NCBI RefSeq assembly: GCF_030464365.1
Contig: NZ_VCYI01000012.1
Location: forward strand, 29,326 to 93,325
Length of the DNA: 64,000 bases
Source of the DNA: Methanoculleus methanifontis
GTDB lineage: Archaea; Halobacteriota; Methanomicrobia; Methanomicrobiales; Methanoculleaceae
Reading direction: 5' to 3'
Shown: positions 33,941-43,366 of the stretch, piece after piece
Layout: every line of letters begins with the position of its first letter
Numbering within the stretch: position 1 is the first letter of the stretch
Position numbers and translations under genes: made by a program
The notes under the pieces: generated by a model
Databases searched by the model: none
Told to the model about the DNA's origin: nothing
The model's input: only the letters and a program-made list of their open reading frames with translations

Positions 33941-35112
33941 AGATTCTACAGGTGACACCGTTCTTCAAGCCGAGCTGGGAGTCCGGGGGTGTGGCACGTG
34001 CGGCATATGAGATCTCAAAGCGTCTCCAGAGAGCAGGCCACGACGTCACGGTATATACGACGAATCGGAGCACCTATCCGACCGGGCTTCCCACGAACAG
34101 ACCCCTCAATGTCGATGGGATGAAGGTTTACTATTTTGAAAATTTACGGAAGTATTTTCCGGGCGCAGCGCTGCCCATAGTCCCGTACTACTTACCGTTC
34201 GTTGCACACCGGGATCTACAGAATTACGATATAATTCACATCCACGAGCACAGAACACTCCTTGCGGCCATGGTAAGTCACTATGCCAGGGAATACGGTG
34301 TTCCATACGTTCTGCAACCGCATGGGTCGCTCCCGAAAAATAGAACTCTGGGTAAGGCAAGGGTGAAAAATATCTTTGATTTTATCTTTGGATCCGCCAT
34401 TTTAGATTCCGCATCAAGACTGATTGTCATGAACAGCATGGAAAAGGAACAGAATATACTGATGGGCATTCATGAGGATAAGATCGCCGTCATTCCCAAC
34501 GGCATCAGTTTCGAGAGGTGCGTTACCGCCAGGAGCAAAGGGGAATTCCGGAAGTTTTGCGGGATAGAGAACGGAAGCAGCCTCGTTCTATACCTGGGCA
34601 GAATCGATAGAATCAAGGGAATTGATTTTCTGATAGAAGCGTTTCACCGGCTGGTACAGGAGCAAACAGATGCCATCCTGGTCATTGTCGGGCCGGAATG
34701 GGGTTACAAACGGGAACTCGAGGAGAGAGTGCGGGCTCTCGGAATTCAGGATCGGGTACGGTTTGTCGGCTATATCGATGACGTCGGCTCTGCCTACCAG
34801 GATGCCGATCTGCTCGTCTATCCGGGAAAGTATGAGATATTCGGGCTTGTTCCGTTCGAGGCGATCATAAGCGGAACCCCGGTGATTGTCACAGACGGCA
34901 ACGGCAGCGGAGAGCTCATCAGGGAAGGCGACTGCGGCCTGACTGTACGGTATGGGGACTGTGCGGATCTGGCGGAAAAAATGGCATTTTGCCTTGAAAA
35001 TCCCGGGGAAGGGAGAAAAATGATTCAGCGAGGACAGGAGTTCGTTCGAAAGAATCTGACATGGGACCGGGTCGTGAAAAAACTCGAACAGGAATACCGG
35101 AAGTGCCTATGA
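33937..35112 (+). CDS. GT4 family glycosyltransferase
   Basis: 391 residues starting MKILQVTPFFKPSWESGGVA. GT-B fold: N-terminal glycine-rich loop SGGVARAAYEISKRL, the HIHEHRTLL region, and the C-terminal donor-site stretch KYEIFGLVPFEAIISGTPVI (EX7E). It transfers a nucleotide-activated sugar in envelope glycan or N-glycan synthesis. It overlaps the next glycosyltransferase (ATGA) and leads a three-gene plus-strand operon. AT content is higher than in the housekeeping genes, as is common in glycan clusters. Confidence 0.9.
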   Translation: MKILQVTPFFKPSWESGGVARAAYEISKRLQRAGHDVTVYTTNRSTYPTGLPTNRPLNVDGMKVYYFENLRKYFPGAALPIVPYYLPFVAHRDLQNYDIIHIHEHRTLLAAMVSHYAREYGVPYVLQPHGSLPKNRTLGKARVKNIFDFIFGSAILDSASRLIVMNSMEKEQNILMGIHEDKIAVIPNGISFERCVTARSKGEFRKFCGIENGSSLVLYLGRIDRIKGIDFLIEAFHRLVQEQTDAILVIVGPEWGYKRELEERVRALGIQDRVRFVGYIDDVGSAYQDADLLVYPGKYEIFGLVPFEAIISGTPVIVTDGNGSGELIREGDCGLTVRYGDCADLAEKMAFCLENPGEGRKMIQRGQEFVRKNLTWDRVVKKLEQEYRKCL

Positions 35113-36311
35113 ACATACTGGCAATCCCGACAACCGTCGGGTTGTCAAAACCCCAGAGTGGGGGCCAGAACAGGTTTTGCAACCTCGTCAAATGCCAGGC
35201 CGCAAATAACCGCATCGTTGTGCTTGAACCGACTCACCTGTATGATGAGAGCGATGACGATGTCGCGCAGGTATACACCTATCATGATATCGAGGCGTTC
35301 CGTAGGAAACTATCCATATTCAGGGACAGCAATCCCGATTTCATCCGTAAGGCGGCACGGATCATCAGGGACGAAGAGATTGATCTCATCCAGATCACCC
35401 ATCCCAGTGGAGCATTGGCGGCCAGGATACTCGGTTTCCTTACGCGCAGGAAGATAAAAATAGTGTACGACGCTCACAATGTTGAATCCGATTTCATTCA
35501 ACAGACCTTCGCGAACCATAACCACTACTCTCCGATGGAGCGAAAACTCATACCCGCCTATACGAACCTACTGGAGAGGGTCTCCTGCAAATACCTCTTC
35601 GACCACATCACCGCCGTGAGCGACAATGATGCAGCTACGTTCAGGAGGAGGTATCATCTCAAAGACGGGACAATCAGCGTCATTCCTTCGGGTTGCACCA
35701 TTCGTTCGAGGATGTCTGACGGAGCAAGAGATAAGATTCGTGAAGAGATGGGGCTGCACCCCACGGATGTTGCCGTATTCTTCCACGGCCTCTACAGGCA
35801 TCCGCCGAACCGGGAAGGGTTTGATCTTATTCAATCGTATATCGCCCCTCGTTTTGCCGATACATACCCGGATGTATCATTTGTCATCGGTGGGACGCAG
35901 GTTCCGGAGTTTGAAGAAGCAAACGTCAGGTCGCTTGGATTCATCAGCGATATCCAGAATATCGCCGGCGCGGATATCGCCATCGTACCTCTGAGAAGCG
36001 GAGGAGGAACGAGACTGAAGATATTCGATTATATGAGCGCCTGTCTCCCCATTGTGACCACGAAGAAAGGAATCGAAGGGATCGATGCTGAGCATTATGA
36101 GCATGCGATCATCGTCGACGACATCGACGAAGAGTTCATAGCGGGGATCAGGTATCTGATCGAACATAAAGACGAACGGAAGAGGATTGGAGATAATGCT
36201 CGAGCACTGGCCGAAGAGAAATATGACTGGCGAATAATCGGAGGGAACCTGGAAGACCTGTACCGGACGCTGGTTTCGGAGTCAGGTGCCCGTCATACCG
36301 GCTTCGCATAG
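35109..36311 (+). CDS. Glycosyltransferase, GT4/GT1 type
   Basis: 400 residues from ATG 35109 inside the previous stop (ATGA). It begins MNILAIPTTVGLSKPQSGGQ and contains VYDAHNVESDFIQQ, DHITAVSDNDAATFRR, VIPSGC and a C-terminal donor-binding region IVPLRSGGGTRLKIFDYMSA. This pattern is common in enzymes building surface polysaccharide. It is translationally coupled to the preceding GT; the sugar is unknown. Confidence 0.88.
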   Translation: MNILAIPTTVGLSKPQSGGQNRFCNLVKCQAANNRIVVLEPTHLYDESDDDVAQVYTYHDIEAFRRKLSIFRDSNPDFIRKAARIIRDEEIDLIQITHPSGALAARILGFLTRRKIKIVYDAHNVESDFIQQTFANHNHYSPMERKLIPAYTNLLERVSCKYLFDHITAVSDNDAATFRRRYHLKDGTISVIPSGCTIRSRMSDGARDKIREEMGLHPTDVAVFFHGLYRHPPNREGFDLIQSYIAPRFADTYPDVSFVIGGTQVPEFEEANVRSLGFISDIQNIAGADIAIVPLRSGGGTRLKIFDYMSACLPIVTTKKGIEGIDAEHYEHAIIVDDIDEEFIAGIRYLIEHKDERKRIGDNARALAEEKYDWRIIGGNLEDLYRTLVSESGARHTGFA

Positions 36312-36319
36312 ATGATGTC

Positions 36320-38575
36320 ATGCAGATCCGAAACCCCATTACGCTAAACGACTGGAAGATCCGGAGTTATTTCATTGCGATCCTGGGGTTCCAGCTGGGG
36401 CTGCTGGTTATACAACTCCTCGGAAGTATGAACTCGCATATCCTGGTTCTGCAGGCGATCCTGGAATTTGCCTTTTTCTCATTCGTTCCGGGTATAATCG
36501 TCCTCAGAATCATGAGGATACATCATCTAAGCACCATCGAGACGCTTCTCTATGCAGTTGGATTGAGTATAGCAATCCTCATGTTCACCGGATTGCTCAT
36601 GAGTGCGCTTTATCCCCTAGTTGGGATCTCCCGGCCGCTGTCATCCGGTTCAACCCTGATGACGATCAATGTCATGACATCAATCCTGCTCTTGCTCAGC
36701 CTCGTCAGAGATAAAAAACCCGTCGAACCGGGCTATATCGATACGGGGATGGTTCTCTCAAGACCTGCGCTTCTCCTGTACCTGGTGCCGGTGCTGACAA
36801 TCATCGGGACTTATTTTGTAAACCAGTATCACAGCAACGGACTTCTCATGCTGGTGATCGCGTTCATCGCGGTTATACCCGTACTGATTGGATTTGACCG
36901 GGTGATCCCGGAAGCGTTATACCCACTGGCAATCTTATCCATCTCCGTCTCGCTGTTGCTTCACACATCGCTCGTATCCCCGTATCTCTGGGGGTACGAT
37001 ATTCATTATGAGACATTCCTTGCAAACCTCGTTATGGACAACGCATTCTGGGACTCCACTAGTCCCGGAAACGTGAACGCAATGCTCTCCGTCGTCCTGC
37101 TGGCTCCGATCTACTCGTATATCACGGGACTGGACCTGACCTGGGTATTCAAATCAGTCTACCCCATCATCTTCGCCCTTGTGCCCCTGGGGCTGTATCA
37201 TGTTTTCCGAAGGCAGGTGGAGGCAAAGAGCGCTTTCCTTGCATGCTTCTTCTTCGTCTCGTTCATCATATTTTACGCGGAGATGGCCTCTCTGGCGCGT
37301 CAGGAGATTGCAGAACTCTTTCTTGTCCTCCTCCTCATGCTGATGGTCGCGAGAAATATTCCCAGAAGAACACATTTCGCGTTATTTGCTGTATTCGGTG
37401 CCTCTCTGGCTGTCTCGCATTACGGAACATCATATATCTATCTGCTCTCCCTCATCGCGGTCTGGCTGTACGTGACTCTCTCCTCAGTCGCCGCAACCCG
37501 CGGCGATACTATTCTCAAACGTTCGCGAAAAGCAGGGGAAAATTCGTCAGGCGGAGACTCCGTGAACAGAGACGGCGGCAGGACGATAACCCTCGCCCAT
37601 GTCCTCTTCTTTACCGGGTTTACACTAGGGTGGTATATGTTCGTCGCGGGAGGGACCTCCTTTGATACGATCGTCTCGATCATCGATCACATCGGGAATA
37701 CGATCTTTGTGGACCTGCTGAACCCCGAGGAAACCGAAGGACTGGATCTCCTCATCAGTACTCCTCAATCGCCCCTGCATACCGTCGCCAAGGGCCTCCA
37801 CCTTATAACTCTGGCACTCATCGTCGTCGGGTTCATCACCATCTGTTTCCGGTGCACCAACATCGATTTTTCAAGAGAATACGTTGCGTTCTCTTTTATT
37901 GCACTCCTTTTCGGAGTTGCGGGCGTCCTCGTGCCGAACTTCTCCAGCACACTCAACACCTCAAGACTCTACCAGATTGTGCTCATCTTCCTCTCCCCGC
38001 TCTGCGTTATCGGCGGCATCAGCATACTTACAGTGCCGGGAACATATATCAGTAAACTCCGGAGCGGATGGCTCGCGGGACGAACACCGCTGGTACTGAT
38101 CTCGGTTCTCTTCTCACTGCTGTTCCTCTTCAGTACGGGTTGGGTCTACGAGTGCGCCAACGATCAGCCGTCGTCCATCGCGCTGAGCCAGGATTCGATC
38201 ACGAAATACGGAGGCGATACACCGAAAAATGTCTTCTATGGAACGTTCATACCGGAGCAGGACGTTTTTGGTGCCCGCTGGCTGGGTGAGTACATGGAGG
38301 ACGGTTCGATCGTCTATGCGGATAGAACACGGAAAGATAATGTATTGACATCTTACGGCAACATCGCGAGGAACCCCCCCTTTTTGCCCAAAACGGATTT
38401 CAAACCGGTTTGGGGCGCATATACCTATCTGGGGACATATAACATCGTCGAGCGTTCCGCAAGCGGTCCTGAGGAGTATTATGATTACTGGAGCATCGAA
38501 GAGATATATCCCGCGATCAACCGCAACAACAAGGTGTATTCAAACCATCAGAGCGAGATCTACCTGAACGGGTGA
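36320..38575 (+). CDS. DUF2206 multi-spanning membrane protein
   Basis: 751 residues, about 15 hydrophobic helices (residues about 15-610) and a C-terminal extracytoplasmic domain from about 620 (ISYGGDTPKNVFYG-like segment, GSIVYADRTRK). The layout of many helices plus a soluble tail resembles GT-C glycosyltransferases and the archaeal DUF2206 family. A role in moving or attaching lipid-linked sugars is likely (inference). It starts 8 nt after the second GT. Confidence 0.75.
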   Translation: MQIRNPITLNDWKIRSYFIAILGFQLGLLVIQLLGSMNSHILVLQAILEFAFFSFVPGIIVLRIMRIHHLSTIETLLYAVGLSIAILMFTGLLMSALYPLVGISRPLSSGSTLMTINVMTSILLLLSLVRDKKPVEPGYIDTGMVLSRPALLLYLVPVLTIIGTYFVNQYHSNGLLMLVIAFIAVIPVLIGFDRVIPEALYPLAILSISVSLLLHTSLVSPYLWGYDIHYETFLANLVMDNAFWDSTSPGNVNAMLSVVLLAPIYSYITGLDLTWVFKSVYPIIFALVPLGLYHVFRRQVEAKSAFLACFFFVSFIIFYAEMASLARQEIAELFLVLLLMLMVARNIPRRTHFALFAVFGASLAVSHYGTSYIYLLSLIAVWLYVTLSSVAATRGDTILKRSRKAGENSSGGDSVNRDGGRTITLAHVLFFTGFTLGWYMFVAGGTSFDTIVSIIDHIGNTIFVDLLNPEETEGLDLLISTPQSPLHTVAKGLHLITLALIVVGFITICFRCTNIDFSREYVAFSFIALLFGVAGVLVPNFSSTLNTSRLYQIVLIFLSPLCVIGGISILTVPGTYISKLRSGWLAGRTPLVLISVLFSLLFLFSTGWVYECANDQPSSIALSQDSITKYGGDTPKNVFYGTFIPEQDVFGARWLGEYMEDGSIVYADRTRKDNVLTSYGNIARNPPFLPKTDFKPVWGAYTYLGTYNIVERSASGPEEYYDYWSIEEIYPAINRNNKVYSNHQSEIYLNG

Positions 38576-38650
38576 CACTTCCTCCATGCTGCTGCCGTCC
38601 CGGGATTGGCGTTCACCCCTGACGTCCGAAAATGTGCGTGGGAGGGTGAA

Positions 38651-39886
38651 TCACAGAACGTACCGTCTGACCATGGACAGCACGACAACGATGCCGATCA
38701 ACGCGTATGTCAGGATCCATGCATACCCCACGCCGAGGATCCCGAATTGCAGCATCAAAAAGTAACTGGATCCCAGAAGCAGGATGAAGATGATGGCGCT
38801 GATAACGATCAGACTCTTCAACCCGTACTGAACTTTCTTGATTGCAATAAATACTTCCGAAAACGAGAAGAAAAAACTTGAAATCGCCAGGACCTTGACT
38901 AATTCGAGCCCTGCTACATAATCCGGACCGATCAAACCGAGGATATACTCTCCGAATAAGAAGAGGGCCACAACCGCCGGAACGAGGAGCGCAAAAATTC
39001 CGGCGAGCGATTTCAGTACGTTTCTCTTCAGTGCTCCGCCGTGGCTCCCCTCGACAAAGAGCGATGTCGTGAAAGACGTGGGTATGAGGAACAGGAACAT
39101 GACAATCGCATACGCAATGAAGTACTGAGCGGCTTGTTCCGCACCGAGAATGTTCAACACAAGGATGGGGAGGATCGTGCTCGGAGCCGCAATGAACAAC
39201 CCGGAAACGTAGTTCCCGGCGGAAAAGCGGAACGAATCGAGCAAAAATTCCCTATCAACGCCGGATAGACGAATCCCGGACCTGTAGAGTAAGAAGACCG
39301 AAACTATGAGGGCAATGATGAATGAAAGACCCAGCGAACTGAAGATTCCAAGTGCTCCGAGAAAGACCAGAGGAATGAGAATAAGGAGCCTTGAACCGAA
39401 AAGGAGGCTCTGGAGAAAGTAGAATTCGGATTTCCGCAGTGCAATGAATGCTGCACCGATGAAGGCCGTTACGGAATTGGCTATCAGAAAGGCGATGTAG
39501 AGGAGCGCATAGTCCTTGACCTGGTGCAACCCGGGCGACCAGATATCCACCGTAGCTATGAACAGGACTCCCAGGACAAACCCGAATAGTGTCGTGACGA
39601 TTATTGCCGTCCCGAGGACTCTGGATTTATCCCGTGTCGGAAAAAACCGTATGATCGATTGATCGAATCCGAGCTTCGATAAGAGGATCAGCATCCCCAT
39701 GGATGAGATAAGGGCCGTCGCAACTCCTACGTCTTCTTGCGGGTAGAATCGTGCTGCAAGCATCCAGAAGACGAAACCAAAGCCTGCGCTTGAGATTGAT
39801 GTGATGATGATGAAAAACGTATTCCTGTACAGGGGGTCTACAAGATAGGTTTTCAGCTCAACGGGGCTTTTTGGGAACGCGTGCAT
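38651..39886 (-). CDS. Oligosaccharide flippase (Wzx/MATE-like)
   Basis: 411 residues, 12 or more membrane helices, starting MHAFPKSPVELKTYLVDPLY with the family-typical NTFFIIITSISSAGFGFVFW and ARFYPQEDVGVATAL. This is the polysaccharide-transport family that flips lipid-linked oligosaccharides across the membrane. It is convergent with the glycosyltransferase/DUF2206 operon, completing a synthesis-plus-export set. The ATG is preceded by the G-run TTGGGGGGGTA. Confidence 0.9.
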   Translation of the reverse strand: MHAFPKSPVELKTYLVDPLYRNTFFIIITSISSAGFGFVFWMLAARFYPQEDVGVATALISSMGMLILLSKLGFDQSIIRFFPTRDKSRVLGTAIIVTTLFGFVLGVLFIATVDIWSPGLHQVKDYALLYIAFLIANSVTAFIGAAFIALRKSEFYFLQSLLFGSRLLILIPLVFLGALGIFSSLGLSFIIALIVSVFLLYRSGIRLSGVDREFLLDSFRFSAGNYVSGLFIAAPSTILPILVLNILGAEQAAQYFIAYAIVMFLFLIPTSFTTSLFVEGSHGGALKRNVLKSLAGIFALLVPAVVALFLFGEYILGLIGPDYVAGLELVKVLAISSFFFSFSEVFIAIKKVQYGLKSLIVISAIIFILLLGSSYFLMLQFGILGVGYAWILTYALIGIVVVLSMVRRYVL

Positions 39887-40225
39887 TACCCCCCCAATGG
39901 ATGTATCGCGTATATCAAATTATCCGTCCTGACGGCTCTCCTGCACCGGTATCGCCGTATCGATGGGTCTATTCCGGCAAAAAAGGATCCAGAACGGCTG
40001 GCATATCCACGCATCCTCCTGTTCTGCGACAGGCGCGAAGTGCGGTGTCGCCGTAGCCCAAAAGAGAATAGGCCGTTACTGGCGACGGATCCGGGCATCC
40101 CCGGCTCAGGTGGAAAAAACCCGTCCATAACCAATATGACCACGTACTGTACAGGTGTTACGGGGCGGCACCTGTGGCAAAACCGGGAGGAGGGGAGGGA
40201 TTAACCACTCCTCCAGGTAGACGCT
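39887..40225. other. Intergenic region
   Basis: 339 bp between the flippase start and the end of the beta-helix protein. No gene, repeat or RNA motif recognised; it presumably holds the flippase promoter and the terminator of the beta-helix gene. Confidence 0.4.
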
Positions 40226-42793
40226 TTAGAGAGAAGAGGTCCTGCCGAAGAAGAAATCGGTGAGCAGGGCAACGTCCTTCCAGTCCACAGTGCCGTCTCC
40301 ATTAACGTCGGCAGCGGGGTCGGACGGAGTGGTTTTCTGCGCCATCTCGGCGGCAATCGTCACGTCGGCCCAGTCAACGTTGCCGTCTCCGTTCAGGTCG
40401 CCCCTGACGGGAACCGGCAGGCTTCCGACGACGATCTCCTTGCTCATGACGTTGTTGTCCTCAACGCTCTCGGCGATCCGGTTGACGTCGTCGACGTGCG
40501 CCTTCACGGTGTGCGTGCCGTCGGCGGCTTTCCAGGTTGCACCGCTTGAGCCGCCGTTCGCGGTCAGCGTGACCGATGCGCCCGGGGCGATGGCCGAAGT
40601 GTAAGTGTCGGACCAGACGCCGGGCCCGGCGGCGCCGTCGTCGAACGTGAAGAGGACGCCGTGTTTCGTGCCCGCAGGCGTCGGGGCGGTACCCTGGTTC
40701 TTGATCGTGGCCTTCATCGTCACCGCATCACCGGAGGCCGGGTTCGCCGGCGTCCAGGAGATGCCGGTCACCACGAGGTCGGGCTTCCCGGAGGGAGCCG
40801 GCGTGGTGGGGGTGGGGGTCGGGGTAGACCCCGACGCGGTCTTCGAGACCGTGATCTGTTCGGTGCGAACGTTGTTCGCATCGTTCGACTCCGCAATCCT
40901 GTTGACGTCGTCGACGTGCGCCTTCACGGTGTGGGCGCCCTCGACGGCCTTCCAGGTTGCACCGCTTGAGCCGCCGTTCGCGGTCACGGTGACCCAGGAC
41001 CCGGGGGCAATCGATGCCGTGTGGGCATCGGACCAGATGCCGGGGCCTGCCGCGCCGTCATCGAACGTGAAGAGGACGCCGTGTTTCGCGCCCGCAGGCG
41101 TCGGGGCGTCGCCCTGGTTCTTGATCGTGGCCTTCATCGTCACCGCATCACCGGAGGCCGGGTTTGTCGGCGTCCAGGAGATGTCGGTCACCACGAGGTC
41201 CGGCTTCCCGGAGGGAGCCGGCGTGGTGGGGACCGGCGTCGGGAGCGGAGCGCTGCCGGGCTTTACGACCGTACAGTCGGTGATCCTGACTGCTCCCGAG
41301 TTGACGCTGCTCGTCGTGATTCCCGACGAACCCACCGGAAGTGTATTCGAAACCGTCTTGATGCCTTCAACGACGACGTTGTTGGTTCCTCCTCCCGCTA
41401 CGGTGAACGGCGTCGCCACATCGGATACAATGCTCCCGGTGAATTTCGAGTTGGAAGCACTGTTCACCGTGACAAGTCTGGACGCGCTGTTCCCTGAGGC
41501 ATGGATGTCGAGGTTTGAAGAGACGAAACCCACTCCCAGTGCCGGGTCTCCTATCAGAGCGCCGACACCGTCGATGCCTCCGGGGTTGGTCATCGTGAAG
41601 TTCTTGATCTGTACGTAGTCAACAAGCGTTGCGTAGAGACCGCGACCGTGGGAGTTGATGCTCGCGCAGTCCTCCATGACTATCGAGGGGTTGGCGTTCG
41701 TCAACTGCGACTGTACGATGAAGAACGATGTCGGTTTCACCGCCGAGTAGTCGGTCTTCCCCCGGCCCGTCTCGAAGTCCGTGCAGTCGTAGAGGTGGAC
41801 GCCGTCGGGGTAACTGAAGAAGAACCCGTAGGCGCTGTTCCCTTCTGCGGTGCAGTTGTTGAACGTGTACGAGCCCTTAGGCGCGTAGTAACCGGAACCG
41901 AAATAGTCCTCGCCGCCCAGGCTGTAGGTCTTCGGGAACGGCTTCTGGCCGTTGTTTCTGCTGATGCAGTCGGTGAGAACGATATCCTTCTTGGTTGGAC
42001 CGTACTCGAAGTGGAACCCGGACTCAAGCGTGCCTTCGGCGACGCACCGGGTCACCCGCAGGTTCTCGATGTCGTTGAGCTCCGCAAAGTCGAATCCGGT
42101 AACCCAGGGGTTGTAGGCGCTGTATCGACCGCAGTCGATTGCCCTGCAGTCGGTATACCGTACGTTCTTGTGCACCTTGTAGTCGGTGCCCCATGAACTG
42201 TGGAGAAACCCGTAGGTTCCGGGACTGTCCGCAACCACCCGGGTGAACTCGATGTCCTCGATGTTCTTGTTGCCGAGACCGACGGAGCGCACATAGAAGA
42301 GCCCCTGGATGGTCCGGTCAGCGGTGCCGGTGACGTCCCGGACAGCGTTGTGCCCTGCACGGATGTACACCACGCCGAAGTCGCGCGATGCGCTGTAGCC
42401 GGTGCCTTCGACGTGGAAGTTCTCCAGCGTCACGTATTCGGTATCGACCCGGAGAATCCCGTCGTTCGTGAACCGGATAAAGGTCTTATCGTCGCCCTGG
42501 CCGGAGAGGGTCGTATGCGCCTTAGGCAGAACGCTTCCGGCACAGTTGAACGTCCCTTCCGTCAGCTGGACGGTTCCGCCGCTGGCGGGGAGGGCGTTGA
42601 TGGCGTTCTGGATCTCCGCCTGATCGTTTGATCCGTCACAGACATAGTCGGCCTGAGCCTTCGCTGCGCTGGTGCTATCACTTGCAGCCACGGTTACTGT
42701 GGCCGTGCCGGGCTCAAGTGCTCCGACAAACGGCACCATGCCGAATACCAGGAATACTGCAATAATTAGCCTCGTTGTTCTTTTGACTATCAC
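40226..42793 (-). CDS. Secreted beta-helix protein with two CARDB domains and a dockerin
   Basis: 855 residues from GTG 42793 (GAGGTGA upstream). Signal peptide (LIIAVFLVFGMVPFVGA). Pectate-lyase-like parallel beta-helix from about residue 35 (ALPASGGTVQLTEGTFNCAG) to about 520. Two nearly identical CARDB modules follow, each starting GKPDLVVTxISWTP. At the C-terminus is a type I dockerin with two calcium loops, DLNGDGNVDWAD and DVNGDGTVDWKD. The helix could act on or bind a surface polysaccharide; the dockerin would bind a cohesin, none of which is encoded here. Confidence 0.88.
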   Translation of the reverse strand: MIVKRTTRLIIAVFLVFGMVPFVGALEPGTATVTVAASDSTSAAKAQADYVCDGSNDQAEIQNAINALPASGGTVQLTEGTFNCAGSVLPKAHTTLSGQGDDKTFIRFTNDGILRVDTEYVTLENFHVEGTGYSASRDFGVVYIRAGHNAVRDVTGTADRTIQGLFYVRSVGLGNKNIEDIEFTRVVADSPGTYGFLHSSWGTDYKVHKNVRYTDCRAIDCGRYSAYNPWVTGFDFAELNDIENLRVTRCVAEGTLESGFHFEYGPTKKDIVLTDCISRNNGQKPFPKTYSLGGEDYFGSGYYAPKGSYTFNNCTAEGNSAYGFFFSYPDGVHLYDCTDFETGRGKTDYSAVKPTSFFIVQSQLTNANPSIVMEDCASINSHGRGLYATLVDYVQIKNFTMTNPGGIDGVGALIGDPALGVGFVSSNLDIHASGNSASRLVTVNSASNSKFTGSIVSDVATPFTVAGGGTNNVVVEGIKTVSNTLPVGSSGITTSSVNSGAVRITDCTVVKPGSAPLPTPVPTTPAPSGKPDLVVTDISWTPTNPASGDAVTMKATIKNQGDAPTPAGAKHGVLFTFDDGAAGPGIWSDAHTASIAPGSWVTVTANGGSSGATWKAVEGAHTVKAHVDDVNRIAESNDANNVRTEQITVSKTASGSTPTPTPTTPAPSGKPDLVVTGISWTPANPASGDAVTMKATIKNQGTAPTPAGTKHGVLFTFDDGAAGPGVWSDTYTSAIAPGASVTLTANGGSSGATWKAADGTHTVKAHVDDVNRIAESVEDNNVMSKEIVVGSLPVPVRGDLNGDGNVDWADVTIAAEMAQKTTPSDPAADVNGDGTVDWKDVALLTDFFFGRTSSL

Positions 42794-43366
42794 TAAGTCA
42801 CCTCGTTCGGGCGATACCCAGTATCAGAAAATTGAGATATATAATAATATTTAAATTCATTAGAGATATATAATCAGAGATATTTTTAATCAGATTGATT
42901 AAAAATGTGCTAAATCTAAAATACAATTAAATTACGTTTTTAATATAAAAATAGCATATTTATCCTGCTATTTAAACTATGAACATAGACAACGCGAACT
43001 CGCACGCGGCCGTATGGTTGTCCGAAGGGACTACCGGTGTGCAAAATGAAGACTTTGTGCAGCCCGATATTCATTTGATGCCTTTAAATCGCAGAAAGGA
43101 TCCGGGGGCGATCGCGTGTCCGTAAACAGCGCCGCCGGACACCGTGCCCGCAGGTGTCGAACGGCTCTATCCCCGGCCGATGAAAAGGCCGTCAGCCGAA
43201 ACAGGCGGAATACGCCCTGAAACCGGATCCCGGACGACAGGAGCGATCAGGACGTATCGAACCCGGAGGCCTTTTGCTGCCGGAGAGTGGAGAGGAGGAG
43301 TGCGGATGCGGTACAAGCGGAAGCTCTCCATACTCAGCGGGCGATTCTCGTGTCTACCGATATGTG
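42794..43366. promoter_or_regulatory. AT-rich intergenic region
   Basis: 573 bp. 42830-42970 is strikingly AT-rich, with several TATA-like stretches (ATATATAATAATATTTAAA, GAGATATATAATC) before the GTG start at 42793. The rest is ordinary. A 48-codon frame from ATG 42979 has no ribosome site and is not called. Confidence 0.5.

Noticed and set aside
42979..43125. 48-codon frame MNIDNANSHAAVWL
   Set aside because: Possible promoter-like DNA upstream, but no ribosome site, no motif and no operon partner.
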